Shown in pieces: positions 1 through 10,773 of a DNA stretch of 64,000 nucleotides (position 1 is the stretch's first letter; each line of letters starts with the position of its first letter). The translations under genes and the position numbers were made by a program. The stretch spans positions 381,541-445,540 of the forward strand of contig NC_052512.1 of NCBI RefSeq assembly GCF_014356525.2, given 5' to 3'. This DNA is from Nilaparvata lugens (lineage: Eukaryota; Arthropoda; Insecta; Hemiptera; Delphacidae). The notes below the pieces were generated by a model. The model did no database searches, was not told the DNA's origin, and saw only the letters and a program-made list of their open reading frames with translations.

Positions 1-563
1 GGACCTTTCTTAATAGATAAATGAATGCATATGAGTTATTTTAATAAACAAACTTCTCACATTATTTATGTCTTAACTATTTACATCCCTCGATTTTTCA
101 TTAATATGTCAATGGAATCTATTCACTTAATCCAATTCACTTAATATATTAATTATAGATAATAAACAGGTATACTCTCTTGTCTAATGCCAGTTGCAGC
201 TGGGTTGAAATATTATAATACTTGCAAATGTTATCTTCATCCTAAGCTGCTCTCCTAGATTAAAAGAGGATTTTTCTATAAAGGAGACAGGCTGCTTATA
301 GATGGCTATTGATCTTATTGATATCATTAGGTATTTGGGCCAATACATATCCATGGAAATTTATTGATGTGTATTGATATCAATACAGCTGGTTATGTAT
401 TGATATCCATGGATATTGTATTGATTTGTATTGATATCAATAGGTATTTGGGCCAATACACATCAATACATATCCATGGATACCTATTGATGTGTATTGG
501 CCCAAATACCTATTGATATCAATACATTTTTTTCTATTGATCTCTATTGATCACTTCCACTAG
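1..563. repeat. Dispersed palindromic MITE-like repeat, copy 1
   Basis: This segment is cut by the window start and recurs almost base for base at 34591-35280, with a more diverged inverted relative at 30135-30345. It contains many self-complementary words (ATTGATATCAAT, ATCCATGGAT) and ends in CACTTCCACTAGGG, a terminus also found at the end of copy 2 and, inverted, at 30135. No coding sequence is seen. I infer a non-autonomous DNA element; its left end lies outside the window and its superfamily is not assigned. Confidence 0.75.
428..525. repeat. Perfect 41-bp inverted repeat (hairpin)
   Basis: Positions 428-468 and 485-525 are exact reverse complements separated by 16 bases, so the strand can fold into a long hairpin. 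It lies inside the MITE-like repeat and is partly kept in the copy at 34591-35280. Confidence 0.9.
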
Positions 564-565
564 GG

Positions 566-602
566 TATATGAATACAGAAATTGCTCGCTCAATATAATA
601 GG
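566..602 (+). repeat. Short copy of a shared retroposon-like 3' tail
   Basis: The words ACAGAAATTGCTCGCT and AATATAATAGGAT recur, slightly altered, at 3069-3108. Such tails end many insect RTE-type elements and SINEs, as I recall them. From here to 949 I see no gene or known repeat. Confidence 0.4.
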
Positions 603-957
603 ATCAACGAGTAGTGGTGTACATGTTAAGTCCTGCAGATCTTCGTGAATTTACACATCTATAGTGAATTGTAAACGGATAGACAAGATCAGTAAAGACA
701 GATCTTTTACTGAACCAGTGATTGTGTATGAGTGGTATTCTTTATTGAAAAAAATAAATAATCAAATACATTCCAAAAACAAATACGATATTGTTTTCTA
801 ATTTCTAATGTGTTCCCTATAGGCTACCCTGTGTGGAGACACTTGAATATATATAATAAAATTCTAATATACAAATTTGAATATTATAACATGAAGAACG
901 TAATAATTGAATATAATATTATATTGAAAAATCAATAGGTCAATTATAATCATTCTC

Positions 958-978
958 GCACACATTCACACGCACATA

Positions 979-1017
<39 letters not shown>

Positions 1018-1021
1018 CACA

Positions 1022-1092
<71 letters not shown>

Positions 1093-1262
1093 CACACACC
1101 CACACACACACACACACACAACACACACACAACACACACACACAAAACACAAACACCCACACACACCAACAACACCACACACACACACACACACACACCC
1201 ACAACACACACACACACACACACCACACCCCAACCACACACCCACACACACCACCACACACA

Positions 1263-1309
<47 letters not shown>

Positions 1310-1400
1310 CAACACACACACACAACACACACACACACACACACACACCCACAACACACACACACACACACACCACACACACACACACACACCACACACA

Positions 1401-1473
<73 letters not shown>

Positions 1474-1546
1474 ACACACACCCACACAACACACACAACA
1501 CACACCACACACACAACAACACCACACACACCACACACACAACACA

Positions 1547-1584
<38 letters not shown>

Positions 1585-1664
1585 CACAACCACCCACACA
1601 CAACACACACACACACACACACACCACACACACACACAACACCACACACACACCACACACACAC

Positions 1665-1696
<32 letters not shown>

Positions 1697-1698
1697 AC

Positions 1699-1741
<43 letters not shown>
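958..1741. repeat. Imperfect (CA)n microsatellite, about 0.78 kb
   Basis: The plus strand is almost purely alternating C and A, interrupted by CC and AA slips. Long open frames of Cys-Val exist on the minus strand only because of the dinucleotide composition and are not genes. It abuts the MITE-like element that starts near 1751. Confidence 0.97.
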
Positions 1742-1744
<3 letters not shown>

Positions 1745-1750
1745 TGAAAG

Positions 1751-2292
1751 TTAAAATAACGAGCGAATCTCGGTGCCCCAATATTATTGATTAATCGAGT
1801 TGATTAACACAACCTCTCCTCTAGCTGGCCAAAAGGAGAAGAGTTTAACATTTAACACTACAAACACTTCGCCTGAAATACATCACCCTTACCATTTTAT
1901 TTGAAGGCAGATATTTGGGTAATATTAGCAAAAATCTTACTCTACCAAAGAGTGACCTCACTCGTTTCTCGCTACCGACTGCCGCGACAGGCTCTCCAAA
2001 AATTGAGACAAACAACTCTTATCTCAGTCACAGCGAATAGGGAGGGTCGCTGGAGCGGCTGACCCTGGAGTAAATCGACTAGGCAGAAAAATTATAAGCT
2101 GCCGGCCGGTAGTGTCATTAGTCTCGGAGTGAAATTTACTTTGTGACAGTAGAAACCCGTAACAATATTATAATAGAAGTATGATCCGGCTTATATTATG
2201 GTATAGGAAATCCACAAATGACTCATCATCACGTTTGAACTACTGGACTGTTAACATTAGAATATCGGGGCACCTACCTTCGCTCGTTATTT
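1751..2292. mobile_element. MITE-like element with terminal inverted repeats
   Basis: Both ends carry inverted copies of a sequence beginning AAATAACGAGCGAA, followed after a short gap by GGTGCCCC and ATATT (1753-1785 and, inverted, 2258-2290). The interior of about 0.5 kb has no reading frame of note. The target duplication is unclear; TA is possible on each side. The family is not assigned. 2293-2640 is AT-rich with nothing recognised. Confidence 0.6.
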
Positions 2293-2639
2293 ATTCATTG
2301 GTAAACAGAACACAATTCTTCAAAATGATTGGGGAAGGACTAACAGGCACGGCATGAAACTCTTTCTTCCCCGAATTTTGATTGATACACCTTAAATGAT
2401 CTAAAAAGTAGCTTATGTTTCATACACTTGAATTCAGGTCCATTTTCATTAAAAATATTCAAAAACAGAAGAGTTCCAATTCATATTGTTTACAAACCAA
2501 ATTGAATAACAAAATAATACTCACTAGCACTTTGAAATGTAAAATAATGATTAACTTTGAATATTACGATATACTCTAATTTAGAATGATTAACCATGTC
2601 CACAGAATTAATAATAGCAGATTTCAGAATAATTATAGG

Positions 2640-3112
2640 AGATTTCTCTGCCATGTCATGTCAACATTAGTATATTTCGCACAAGGACCGAGAATGAGAC
2701 TTTTCTGGCTGGAAATCGATTTTTCGGAAAAGATTGAGAGCTGGTTAAACATCAAATTATTTTGATAGAGTCTATTGAAATTTCTAGATAATTTTTTCGC
2801 GAGATACGTTAAGCTGATTGATTACACAGCTGATCTCCCACACAGGCACACGCATCTTCTGTTATTGACAGACGACGAAATTATCATTTGTTCTTCCAAG
2901 GATTAATTATTATCCTTCTAATGTACTTCTGCGAGTTTTCTCAGGGATGAGACCCAGTGCAATCAAATTTTTATATCATGAACCTACTATGTTATAAATC
3001 TCGTGAAAATCGTTAGAGCCGTTTTCGTGATCCGTTGAACATAAACAACCAGATATAGAAATAAAAATATACAGAAATTGCTCACTTGATATAAGATAAT
3101 TTTGCAAAATGA
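2640..3112 (+). repeat. RTE/SINE-like retroposon 3' region
   Basis: It contains the word pattern CGTGAAAATCGTTAGAGCCG followed by GTTGAACATAAACAACC and a tail near ACAGAAATTGCTC. This resembles the conserved 3' end of many arthropod RTE-type elements and their SINEs. No coding part is attached. The assignment rests on memory of such tails. Confidence 0.4.
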
Positions 3113-3404
3113 TTATTCATTACCGAGGATGGTTCTAGGCATAAATTGAATTCCTGAAGATTTCAGTAGGTTAATATTTCATTTCAATACGTTTCGATCA
3201 GACCCTTGTGAAGCACGCTACCAGCTAGCCGACAATAAAACAGGCGCGCCATCATCAAGCGATCATATTGCGAAACTCCTGTATCTCGTTCATGATCGGC
3301 GCGTGTTTATAAATCTGAATGCACCTCTGTGGGTGCTTTCTCCAAAATTGGCTCAACAACTCAACCTGGAGGGAGAATGAATGCGATCATATTAACTGGT
3401 CGAT

Positions 3405-3642
3405 CGACCATAATAGTGGTGCATATGGCCCTCAATATGGACGACTCAATCTAGTTCAAACAGAGATTCTGTGCAAACAGCACTTTTACTGTGAACTGCT
3501 ATGTTCATGGTGTCGTGGTTTAGCATATAACATAGTTGGTGCATATGGTTTTCATCATGGACTCAATCTAGTAGGAACAAATATTCTACAGATGGAAATT
3601 ACTGATGATTATATTGCACTTATTCAAATGCTAATGAATTAA
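3405..3642 (+). repeat. Imperfect internal repeat, non-coding
   Basis: GGTGCATATGG followed by a CAATCTAGT block occurs twice about 118 bp apart (near 3418 and 3539). A segment at 3468-3503 also resembles 4365-4402 beside the annexin exon. The open frame of 107 codons here has no recognisable protein features and I treat it as chance. Confidence 0.4.
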
Positions 3643-3718
3643 TAATATTATTATCCAACGTAAATCCAAATTAAATTATTGAGATCACCCAGAAGACTAC
3701 TGCTACTACAAATACTGA

Positions 3719-3872
3719 CAACAGGGTAAACATCTAAATGGAAATTCAATGAGTGCTTCTATTCAAAACTATTTGTCAGTCCGGGAATCGAACCCAGTAC
3801 CTCCTCATTGCCGGTCAGTTTTTGAATAGTAGTGCTCATCGAATTTCCATCCAGCTGTTTACACTGTTGTCT
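3719..3872. repeat. Inverted repeat with a tRNA T-arm-like core
   Basis: The arms 3719-3780 and 3805-3872 are diverged reverse complements. On the minus strand the centre reads GGTTCGATTCCCGG, a match to a tRNA B box. No A box is seen at the right distance, so a tRNA gene is unlikely; a foldback derived from a SINE is plausible. Confidence 0.45.
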
Positions 3873-3884
3873 TGTTGACCAAGC

Positions 3885-4283
3885 GAATTGAGGTCTAAGA
3901 TTCAAGTCGACGGTTTGGCATTTCTCTTGATGTTTAAATGTTTTAATGTTCATATGTTGCGCATTTACGGCGAAAAGCGGTAATCGATTTTCATGAAATT
4001 TGACAGGTATGTTCATTTTTTAATTTCGCGTCGACGTATATACAAGGTTTTTGAAAATTTTGCATTTCAAGGATAATATGAAAGGAAAAGGGAGCCTTCT
4101 TCATACGCCAATATTAGAGTAAAAATCAGACTATAGAATATTATTCATCATAAATCAGCTGACAAGTGATTACACAGATGTGTGGAGAAGCCAGTCTATT
4201 GCTGTATTTCCATAAGGTCTATAGTTCCAATCTTGTGGATGAAAATATTGCGTGAGGTCTACTGTTCACAGAACTACTAGTAG
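3885..4283 (+). repeat. Dispersed repeat (family A), copy 1
   Basis: This is homologous to 49915-50553: both share GTCTAAGATTCAAGTCGACG, a block about CGTCGACGTATATACAAGG, and an end with ACAGAACTACTAGT. The end has a small hairpin before CTAG, reminiscent of a Helitron 3' terminus. It is non-coding. Confidence 0.6.
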
Positions 4284-4407
4284 TAGCAAAAGTCTTTGGG
4301 GTCATTTTCAGCATTTAATTTGGATTTTCGTTTGATGAGAATTACAAATATTCTGTTTGAACTGAATCTGTGCAAATGGTACTTTCACTGTGAACTGCTA
4401 TTTTTAC

Positions 4408-4611
4408 CTTGCCTGATGCCTTCAAGTAGGCTGCATTTATGGCAGCTCTTTGATCCGCCGTTCTACTGGCAATCAGTTTTATGAAGTCATCATTCAACAC
4501 TTTTGCATTGATTGAATCGGTAACCACCTTCAAGTCATCATCAACATTGTTAGGCTTCTCTATGATAGTTGGTCCCTTAGGTCCTATTGGATCTCCAAGT
4601 GCAGTTACTTC
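4408..4611 (-). CDS. Internal exon of an annexin-family gene
   Basis: The minus-strand stretch of 204 bases encodes 68 residues in one open phase. It is preceded by a pyrimidine-rich acceptor (TTTTATTTTCAG) and followed by a donor (AAG|GTAAAAA). The second half, with FIKLIASRTADQR then AAYLKASGK, matches the core of an annexin repeat (helix B, SR..QR turn, helix C, GK). The first half is a linker with many acidic residues and looks like the segment before repeat 1. Annexins bind membranes through calcium. The usual GTDE-type calcium loop is not clear here, so it may be a divergent copy. Other exons are not visible in the window. This is my best candidate for a true host gene. Confidence 0.6.
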
Positions 4612-5604
4612 CTGAAAATAAAAGTTTACTGTCATTTATAGGATAGGCTGATAATAAAAGAAATATTAGTGTGATAAATTTTCACTTGAGCATATTTTCA
4701 CTCAATTTATATCGTTTAAAGTGCTAATCGTGTGGAATATTTCTAATTAATTTATCAATTTGAGCCATCTAAATTCAGAATTTAAATTTTTCATGTTTAT
4801 TTTGGACTAATATTGTATAGACATTGTACATTTGAAAAATCAACCTCATATCTTGGACCGTGTCATTGCCAAAATTTGGAAGTAAAATAGCACAAGGACT
4901 ACCTTATTATTTAATTCAATCACATTCAATGTAATCACATCAGTGTAATTTGTACTGTGGATGAATAAAATGAAACGGAATTTCTGTTCCATAAAATTTT
5001 GAAAATGACTTGGTTGAATGTCATTGATAAGAACTCATGTGAACCATCAACATTCAATAATGCTGGTCTGGGTCTACAGCCTTTACTAGAAGAATCTATC
5101 ATAACAAGGTACCTAGAATAGAAGGTACTGGCCACGCGCACGTCGATCTTTTAATGATCAGAGTCAGATGATTGGTGTGACGTCATTGGTGCTCTGAAAG
5201 TCTATTCTTCCAATCTTTTCGATGTTAAATTGAGCTACTTTGTAAGTATTTTCCTCAAAAAGTAAATGACTTGTAAGTCCCATCAACATCTCATACGATT
5301 CATACAATATTTATCTTCAATTTTTCAAGAAATTCAATACTTTTGGACGGCTGGATCTTTCAGAATGATCAATTTTGTAAGAGCCTGCACATCGAACTGT
5401 TGCTCTCTCATTAAAAATTAACATGCTTCTCCTGGCTCTTTTGTAATTCAATTACTCAATGCTAACAAATTTGATGAATCGATCATTGATTTAGGAATTG
5501 AAACGAGGAAACATGATTGTACTATTATATTATTTCTCTCACAATCCTTTATCTTGTCTTATCTCGTGTACTGTGAATATGACATAGAGTCAATAGAACA
5601 TCTA
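4612..5604. other. Non-coding, nothing recognised
   Basis: AT-rich sequence, probably the intron upstream of the annexin exon. Short open frames on either strand show no domain and no codon pattern that I would trust. Confidence 0.5.
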
Positions 5605-5635
5605 CTTTTACTTTACTTTACTCTACTTGTTCGTC
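5605..5635 (-). repeat. Pentanucleotide 3' tail of the non-LTR element
   Basis: On the minus strand the sequence repeats GTAAA/GTAAAA units after a 3' UTR. Short tandem tails of this type end many Jockey/CR1-group elements. Confidence 0.5.
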
Positions 5636-5782
5636 ACAATTACTGAACTGCATTAAGGGAGCTACGATCCAGCAGTATATGCCACGTCAAAGTTTAATCT
5701 GATATCTACCATCACTCCTATTTCAACACAACAGATCCCACATAACATACATCAATCAATTATTATTCAACAAGGAAGTCAG

Positions 5783-5998
5783 CTAACCTGTACGGACACA
5801 ATACAATAAGGAATTCCCTGAGTGTTTTTTGAACTCCTTCAAGCCATCAATTTCTCTTATGTGAGATGGGATTGAATTAAATATTTTCATTCCCATATAA
5901 AACGGGCCACTCTCCAGCAGGCTCAGTCTGTGATGTGGGTGAACAAAACCTCTAAATCGTGTATTATGGGGATGACTCATCTGGTTCTCCTCATACAT
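5783..5998 (-). pseudogene. C-terminal part of non-LTR ORF2
   Basis: The 71-residue segment contains HNTRFRGFVHPHHRL, FYMGMKIFNSIP and LKEFKKHSG. This is the pattern found after the reverse transcriptase in CR1/Jockey-group ORF2 proteins (a TR...R block, a KLYN.LP-like block, then FK..). It lies downstream of the reverse transcriptase at 6504-7173 on the same strand, separated by about 0.5 kb that is broken in frame. It is a remnant with no independent function. Confidence 0.65.
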
Positions 5999-6503
5999 TC
6001 GTCTATTTTTTTAAAAACTAAGATTGCTAAATCTAATATATAAATAGCAGGAGCCGTCAGCAATCTCTTTTCTTTGAAATAAGGTCTGCAAGAGCGCATT
6101 GTATTAATCTTATAAATCATCCTTATGGCTTCTTCTGCAGTATGAATATTCCATTATTATCTATACTTTTTCCCCAAAAAATAACTCCATATCTCATAAC
6201 TGACAGAAAATAAGCGTGATATACAAAAAGAACAGTTTTTTCACTCCCTACTCTAGCCATTACTCTTGATGCAAACAAGGCTCTATTCAATTTACCAGTG
6301 ACATGAGAAATATGCAGCTTCCACCATCAGACCCAAGAATGTCGTGGAATCAGAAGTTCAACTCTACTTTGAGTATTCAAGTTTATTCCAAAACTTTTAT
6401 AATCTCTACTAAGGGAATTACTTTAGTTTTTTGTAGTTCAAACTAAGACTATTCTGAACAAACCACGAATCTTATTCAGCAAGACACTTCTCAGCCTCTC
6501 TTA

Positions 6504-7173
6504 TCAAACATTCACTGTTCTTCTGGTGATTAAAGCTGTAGTGTCGTCCACAAAAAGAGAGAGTTTGAAATTGACATGACTCTCGATGTCATTAACATAG
6601 ACAAGGTATAAGAGGGACCAATATTGGACCCTGCGGTACTCCCTGAGACATAGGTAAACAAGAAGAGCTGCATGTTTCATTACCAACAGATATTGACACT
6701 CTATGGAACCTCCCCGATAAATATGACTGGAACCATGAGTATTCCTTCCCATTTAAACCATAGTATTTCAATTTGTGCAATAGAAGATCATGTTGAATAT
6801 TATCAAAAGCTCCCGACAAGTCACAGAAAATACCCAGAGCCTGTTCAGAGTCATCCCTAGCCTTAAGTGTACCCTGGTTAATTCCGAAAACAGCATCTTC
6901 AATGGATCTGCCCTTTCTAAATCCAAACTGTGAATTGCAAAAAAGAGAGGACTTTTCAAAAAAAATATTGAGCTGAGTATGAGAAGCCTTGTACAAAGGT
7001 TTCAAAACAGTGTATTTCAACAAGTCAGGAAAATGTCCAGTATCAAAAGAGAGATTAATCGAGTATGTAGAGGCTTAAGTATGAGATTACATGACTTTCA
7101 AATGATAAATATAGGAATGCCATCCCACCCCGCCGAACTCTTATTTTCTAAGCCTGTCATTATCCTGAGAATC
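6504..7173 (-). pseudogene. Reverse transcriptase domain of the non-LTR element
   Basis: The segment starts with KSSAGWDGIP and LLKYTVLKPLYK, and continues through FGFRKGRSIEDAV, the first catalytic block LGIFCDLSGAFDNIQHD, and MSQGVPQGP. A frameshift near 6620 moves the second block, YVNDIES then LFVDDTTALI (the YADD box, as FVDD), into another frame. Order and spacing match a CR1/Jockey-type polymerase that copies element RNA at a nicked target. The upstream end is cut by the RTE-like insertion at 7173. Confidence 0.85.
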
Positions 7174-7229
7174 TTTCTTCTTCTTCTTAGGTGGCCTATC
7201 CGGTTTGGATGTTGGCGACCATCAATGCA

Positions 7230-7911
7230 ATTCTGACCCTGTTGGTTGCAATGCGAAAAAGCTCATTGGATGATTTGTCATATCACTGCCTCAGGTTTGC
7301 CAGCCATGATGTTCTTCTTCTTCCTCGGCCTCGCTTGCTGTTAATTTTGCCTTAGAGTATTTGCTGCAGCAGTGCATATCTCTTCTCATTCCGCATGATG
7401 TGACCCAAGTACGGTAATTTGCGACTTTTTACAGTGTTAATGATTTCCATCTTCTTATTCATGCGTCGCAGGACCTCTACATCAGTGACCTTATCTTTCC
7501 AAGAGATCTGCAACATCCTCCTGTACAGCCACATTTCAAAGGCCTCCAGCCTTTTAGAAAGTTCTTGTGTGACTGTCCATGTTTCAACTCCATAAAGCAA
7601 CACAGTGAAGACGTAACATCTCAAGAAGCGGACCTGTGTGGTAAGAGTTATGTTGTGATTTTAAATGAGGCACTCATTTCAACAAATATTGCTCTTGCTT
7701 TTTCTATTTGGCACTTGATCTCTTGTGCATTATCCCAATTTTCATTTATTATAGTTCCCAAGTATGTGTAGTGCTTTGCTCTTTCTATTCTTATGTTATT
7801 GACAGTGATATGGACATTATTGAATTCTTCCTTACTAACTATTGAAAGTATTGTCTTGTTGACATTCATTTCCAGTCCATATCTAGCACTTACTTGTACG
7901 ACTTTGTTCAA
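7230..7911 (-). pseudogene. RTE-like ORF2, thumb and C-terminal region
   Basis: Two segments in different frames (7911-7648 and 7624-7352) encode the part after the polymerase active site: LEMNVNKTILSIVSKE, then KHYTYLGTIINEN, then LLYGVETWTVTQEL, FEMWLYRRMLQISWKD and LPYLGHIMRNEKRY. These blocks are characteristic of RTE-type ORF2 proteins. A further basic stretch lies below 7352 before the AAG tail. At least one frameshift falls near 7630-7650. Confidence 0.8.
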
Positions 7912-7946
7912 AAGTGCCTGCAGTCCTTCCGGTGTATATGCAAAGA

Positions 7947-8276
7947 TTATGGTATCATCTGCTTAAATCTGATATTATTGATACACAGGCCGTTAAGGGA
8001 TATGCCTTCTTCTATTTCTTCGAGTGCTCCCCTGAAGATGAATTCAGAGTATAAATTAAAAAGGATGCGTGGAAGAATACATCCTTGTTGAATATTTATC
8101 TCCTCAGTATGCTCTCCCTGTATTTTGAGTACTGCGGACTGGTTCCAGTACAGGTTTATTATTATGTTAATTGTTCCTGAATCCATCCCAATGTTTCTGA
8201 GTATGTCCATCATCTTCTCGTGTATTACCCGATCAAATGCCTTTTTATAATCTATAAGGCATGCAAAATGCTGCAA
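7947..8276 (-). pseudogene. RTE-like ORF2, reverse transcriptase palm
   Basis: The segment shows LIDYKKAFDRVIHEKM with the first catalytic aspartate (D after LI), ILRNIGMDSGTINIIINLY, and a QGCILPRILFNLY block in place of the usual RQGCxLSPxLFNLY. The YADD box just after is disrupted by the frame break around 7911-7947. The order fits the neighbouring ORF2 fragments. Confidence 0.8.
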
Positions 8277-8444
8277 TTAACATCTCTGCTTTGTTGAAAT
8301 AGTACTTGCACACTAAAAAAGGCTTCCCATGTACCTACAGCATTTAAGAAACCAAACTGATTCGGTGCTATCTGTTCTTCTGTTCACACAGTTTGTATAT
8401 TCGTTTATGAATTATTCTCAGAAACAGCTCCAGCACATGGCTCA

Positions 8445-9230
8445 TTAAGCTGTTGGTGTGATAGTCGTCACAGGGCTTGGCACTTGGTTCTTTGGTAAAG
8501 TGATGAACTCCCATTTCAGCCATGACTCTGGGATCCTGCCCGATGTGTAAATCTGATTGAAAATGCTTGTCAACCGTTTTATGTTCTCGGTTCCAAGGAG
8601 TTTAAGCAACTCTGCGTGTATTCCATCGGGCCCAGCTGCTTTCCGTTCTTCATTTGGTTGATTGCTGCATGACCTCTTCCTCCAAAAGTACGGTCCACAC
8701 TCTCCCGTCTCATGTGGGATGTATTCAGCTTTGTTGTCTTGGAACAGTTTCTCGATGTACTTTGTCCACTGTTCTTTCTTCTCTCCCAAAGATAGAATTA
8801 CATCTCCCTCATCTGATAACAGCACTCTTCCCGTCTTCCTTCGGCCAGTCCCGGTAAGCTCTCTCACTTTCTTGTAGATGTTGAAGACGTCATGCTTGCT
8901 CTGTGAATATTCTTTCTCTTCACACTCTTCAATCAATTCTTTCTCTTTGGCTTCTCTTATTTTGTTTACAATGATACTCTGGATCCTACAGTACTCACCT
9001 TTGTTACCCCTTGACAATCTTCTATCCCCCATAAGTTCAAGGATCTCCTTTGTCATCCATGGTTTATTCCTCCTCTTTCCTGGAATCAGCATATCCGTTT
9101 TTATATTTTGTACTATTTTCTGTAGACCTTCCAGTTCCATTTCCACATCACCTCTGTCTGTCCCTTCATACTGATCATTAAGAGTCCATATCACATCTGC
9201 CTTTGTTTCCTTATCTCTCAGTTCTCTCAA
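8445..9230 (-). pseudogene. RTE-like ORF2, linker and N-terminal reverse transcriptase
   Basis: The 261-residue frame has NKPWMTKEILELMGDRR and a helical basic linker, then AAGPDGIHAELLKLLG and FNQIYTSGRIPESWLK, the usual start of an RTE-type polymerase (GPDGI, then IPESW). It ends where the next conserved block would be; the match resumes in another frame at 8276. It connects the endonuclease at 9240-10088 to the palm at 7947-8276. Confidence 0.8.
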
Positions 9231-9239
9231 ATCAAAAGG

Positions 9240-10088
9240 TGGGGGTGATTCTTTTTGATCTTCTTCATTCTTATTCTGGAATCTCCCATCAGGGGATTAT
9301 GATCAGATAGAATATCAGCACCTGGGTAGGTCCTCATTGTCATGCAGCTGTTTCAGAACCTCTTGTTGATCATGATAAAGTCAATCTGATCTCTGATCAC
9401 CTTTTCTGGTTTGTCACTGGGACTTTTCCAGGTATACAACGGCGCTTGGGTTGTTTCAACCATGTGTTTGTTACAACTTAGTCATGTGTTGATGCAAACA
9501 GTTCCAGTGAGTCTCCTCTCTTGTTTCTCTCTCCAAGTCCAAATGAGCCAACAGCGTCAGAGGTTGACCCTTCCCCCACTTTGGAGTTGAAGTCTCCATT
9601 ACAATATTTATGTCATTCTTCCTCAGTTTACTCATGACATTGTTGATGGAGGCGTAGATTTCATCTACCAACTCATCTGGTTTATCCAGAGTTGGGGCGT
9701 ATACTTGGATGATGTTGATGCTTACCGGGCTTCCTTCCAATTGTACAAGCAGTATCCACTTTGAAATGGGTGTGAAAGTCTTGATGCATGCTGCTAGTTC
9801 TCTTGTCACAATCACTCCCACTCCATCCTCATGTCTTCCATCATTTCTTCCTGAGTAGAATGCTTTGTATCCCTCCAAATTTACCTCGCCTGAGTCAAGC
9901 CATCGCATTTCGCTCACTCCGAGGATATCTATGTGAAGTCGCTTCATTTCTTTGATGACGTTGTGTGTTTTTCCTGGTGTGTTCAGAGTTCGTACGTTCC
10001 AGGTTGCTATTCTCTTGCTATTCTCAAGTTTCTTCGTGTTAGTTTCACCGTTGCAACACTGCTTAAAACATTTCCTCCGGAGATCCAA
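9240..10088 (-). pseudogene. RTE-like ORF2, APE-type endonuclease
   Basis: The segment begins with IATWNVRTLNTPGK (metal-site asparagine), then DILGVSEMRW with the catalytic glutamate, GVGVIVTRELA, and INIIQVYAPT. Near 9595 a one-base loss shifts the frame just before the GDFN box; in the next frame G-D-F-N is still readable, followed by FGLGERNKRGDSL. This domain nicks target DNA to prime reverse transcription. The frameshift inactivates the copy. Confidence 0.85.
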
Positions 10089-10399
10089 ACGAGGAACTAT
10101 TCCGGATTTTTTGTTGTAAGCCTTGCCATGATGGTTTTACTAGGACTTATCCAATCTGGATCTATAATGAGGTGGTTTGTCCGAAAACTCTTCCTCATCC
10201 TCATGCCGTTGGCCGCATTCTGCAGCTCATCTGCCTTAAGGAGCCAGTTTCTCAACTTCAGGGCAAGAGGGTGCTCTTCTCTTACCAGCTCATCCACCCG
10301 AAGCTGTTGGCCGATAAGAGGAGATCACTCTAGCCGGCGATCATTCGTCCTCCCTACTCGCCTCTTACAACAGGCATGGAGTTATCATGAATAAATTCT

Positions 10400-10773
10400 C
10401 CACGGGGGTAGGAAAATATATAGAAAAGGAAAAATAAGCCCTCAGTCCCAAAGTTGTTTTTGGGAGACTAGGGCTTTAAAGGCAAGAACTTGGCCAAGGA
10501 AGACCAGACAAAAAGATAAAAGACGAGTTAAAAGAAAGAATTACACAAAGCCAAGTCGATAAAGAAACTATCATTCAGAAAAAAGAAAGATCCAGAGCAT
10601 GTTCAAGAAGAAGAAGGAAGTGGGAATAAGGGCTCTGGAGAAGAGGGCCTCCTTTTAGTCGCCTTTTATGACAAGCAGGAGATACTGTGGGTATTTTCTC
10701 CTCGTTAACTTGAGTTCTAGGTCTACCTTGTTTGACCCTTCTCTTCCACCCCACAGGGGTAAGAGAACCTGCC
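10400..10773 (-). other. 5' leader of the RTE-like element
   Basis: On the minus strand this stretch begins with GGGCAGGTTCTCTTACCCCT and encodes a short run with RRKYPQYLLLVIKGD, a leader commonly seen upstream of RTE-type ORF2 in insects, as I recall. It carries no domain of its own. The boundary with the older element lies in the codons around 10774. Confidence 0.55.

Larger units (their letters stand above)
7174..10773 (-). mobile_element. RTE-like non-LTR retrotransposon, near full length
   Basis: The element reads on the minus strand from a 5' leader (about 10773) through endonuclease, reverse transcriptase and a long C-terminal domain to an (AAG)n tail at 7174-7189. It is inserted between codons of the older CR1/Jockey-like element: the host frame stops after FRFQPLSE and resumes at ILRIMTGLENKSS. 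The target duplication cannot be separated from the AAG tail. Frameshifts break the protein in several places, so this copy is inactive, but it is clearly younger than its host. Confidence 0.8.

Noticed and set aside
950..1781. Long Cys/Val open frames on the minus strand
   Set aside because: All three minus frames are open only because the sequence is a CA dinucleotide repeat.
3319..3642. 107-codon plus-strand gene
   Set aside because: The frame covers an imperfect DNA repeat and shows no recognisable features.
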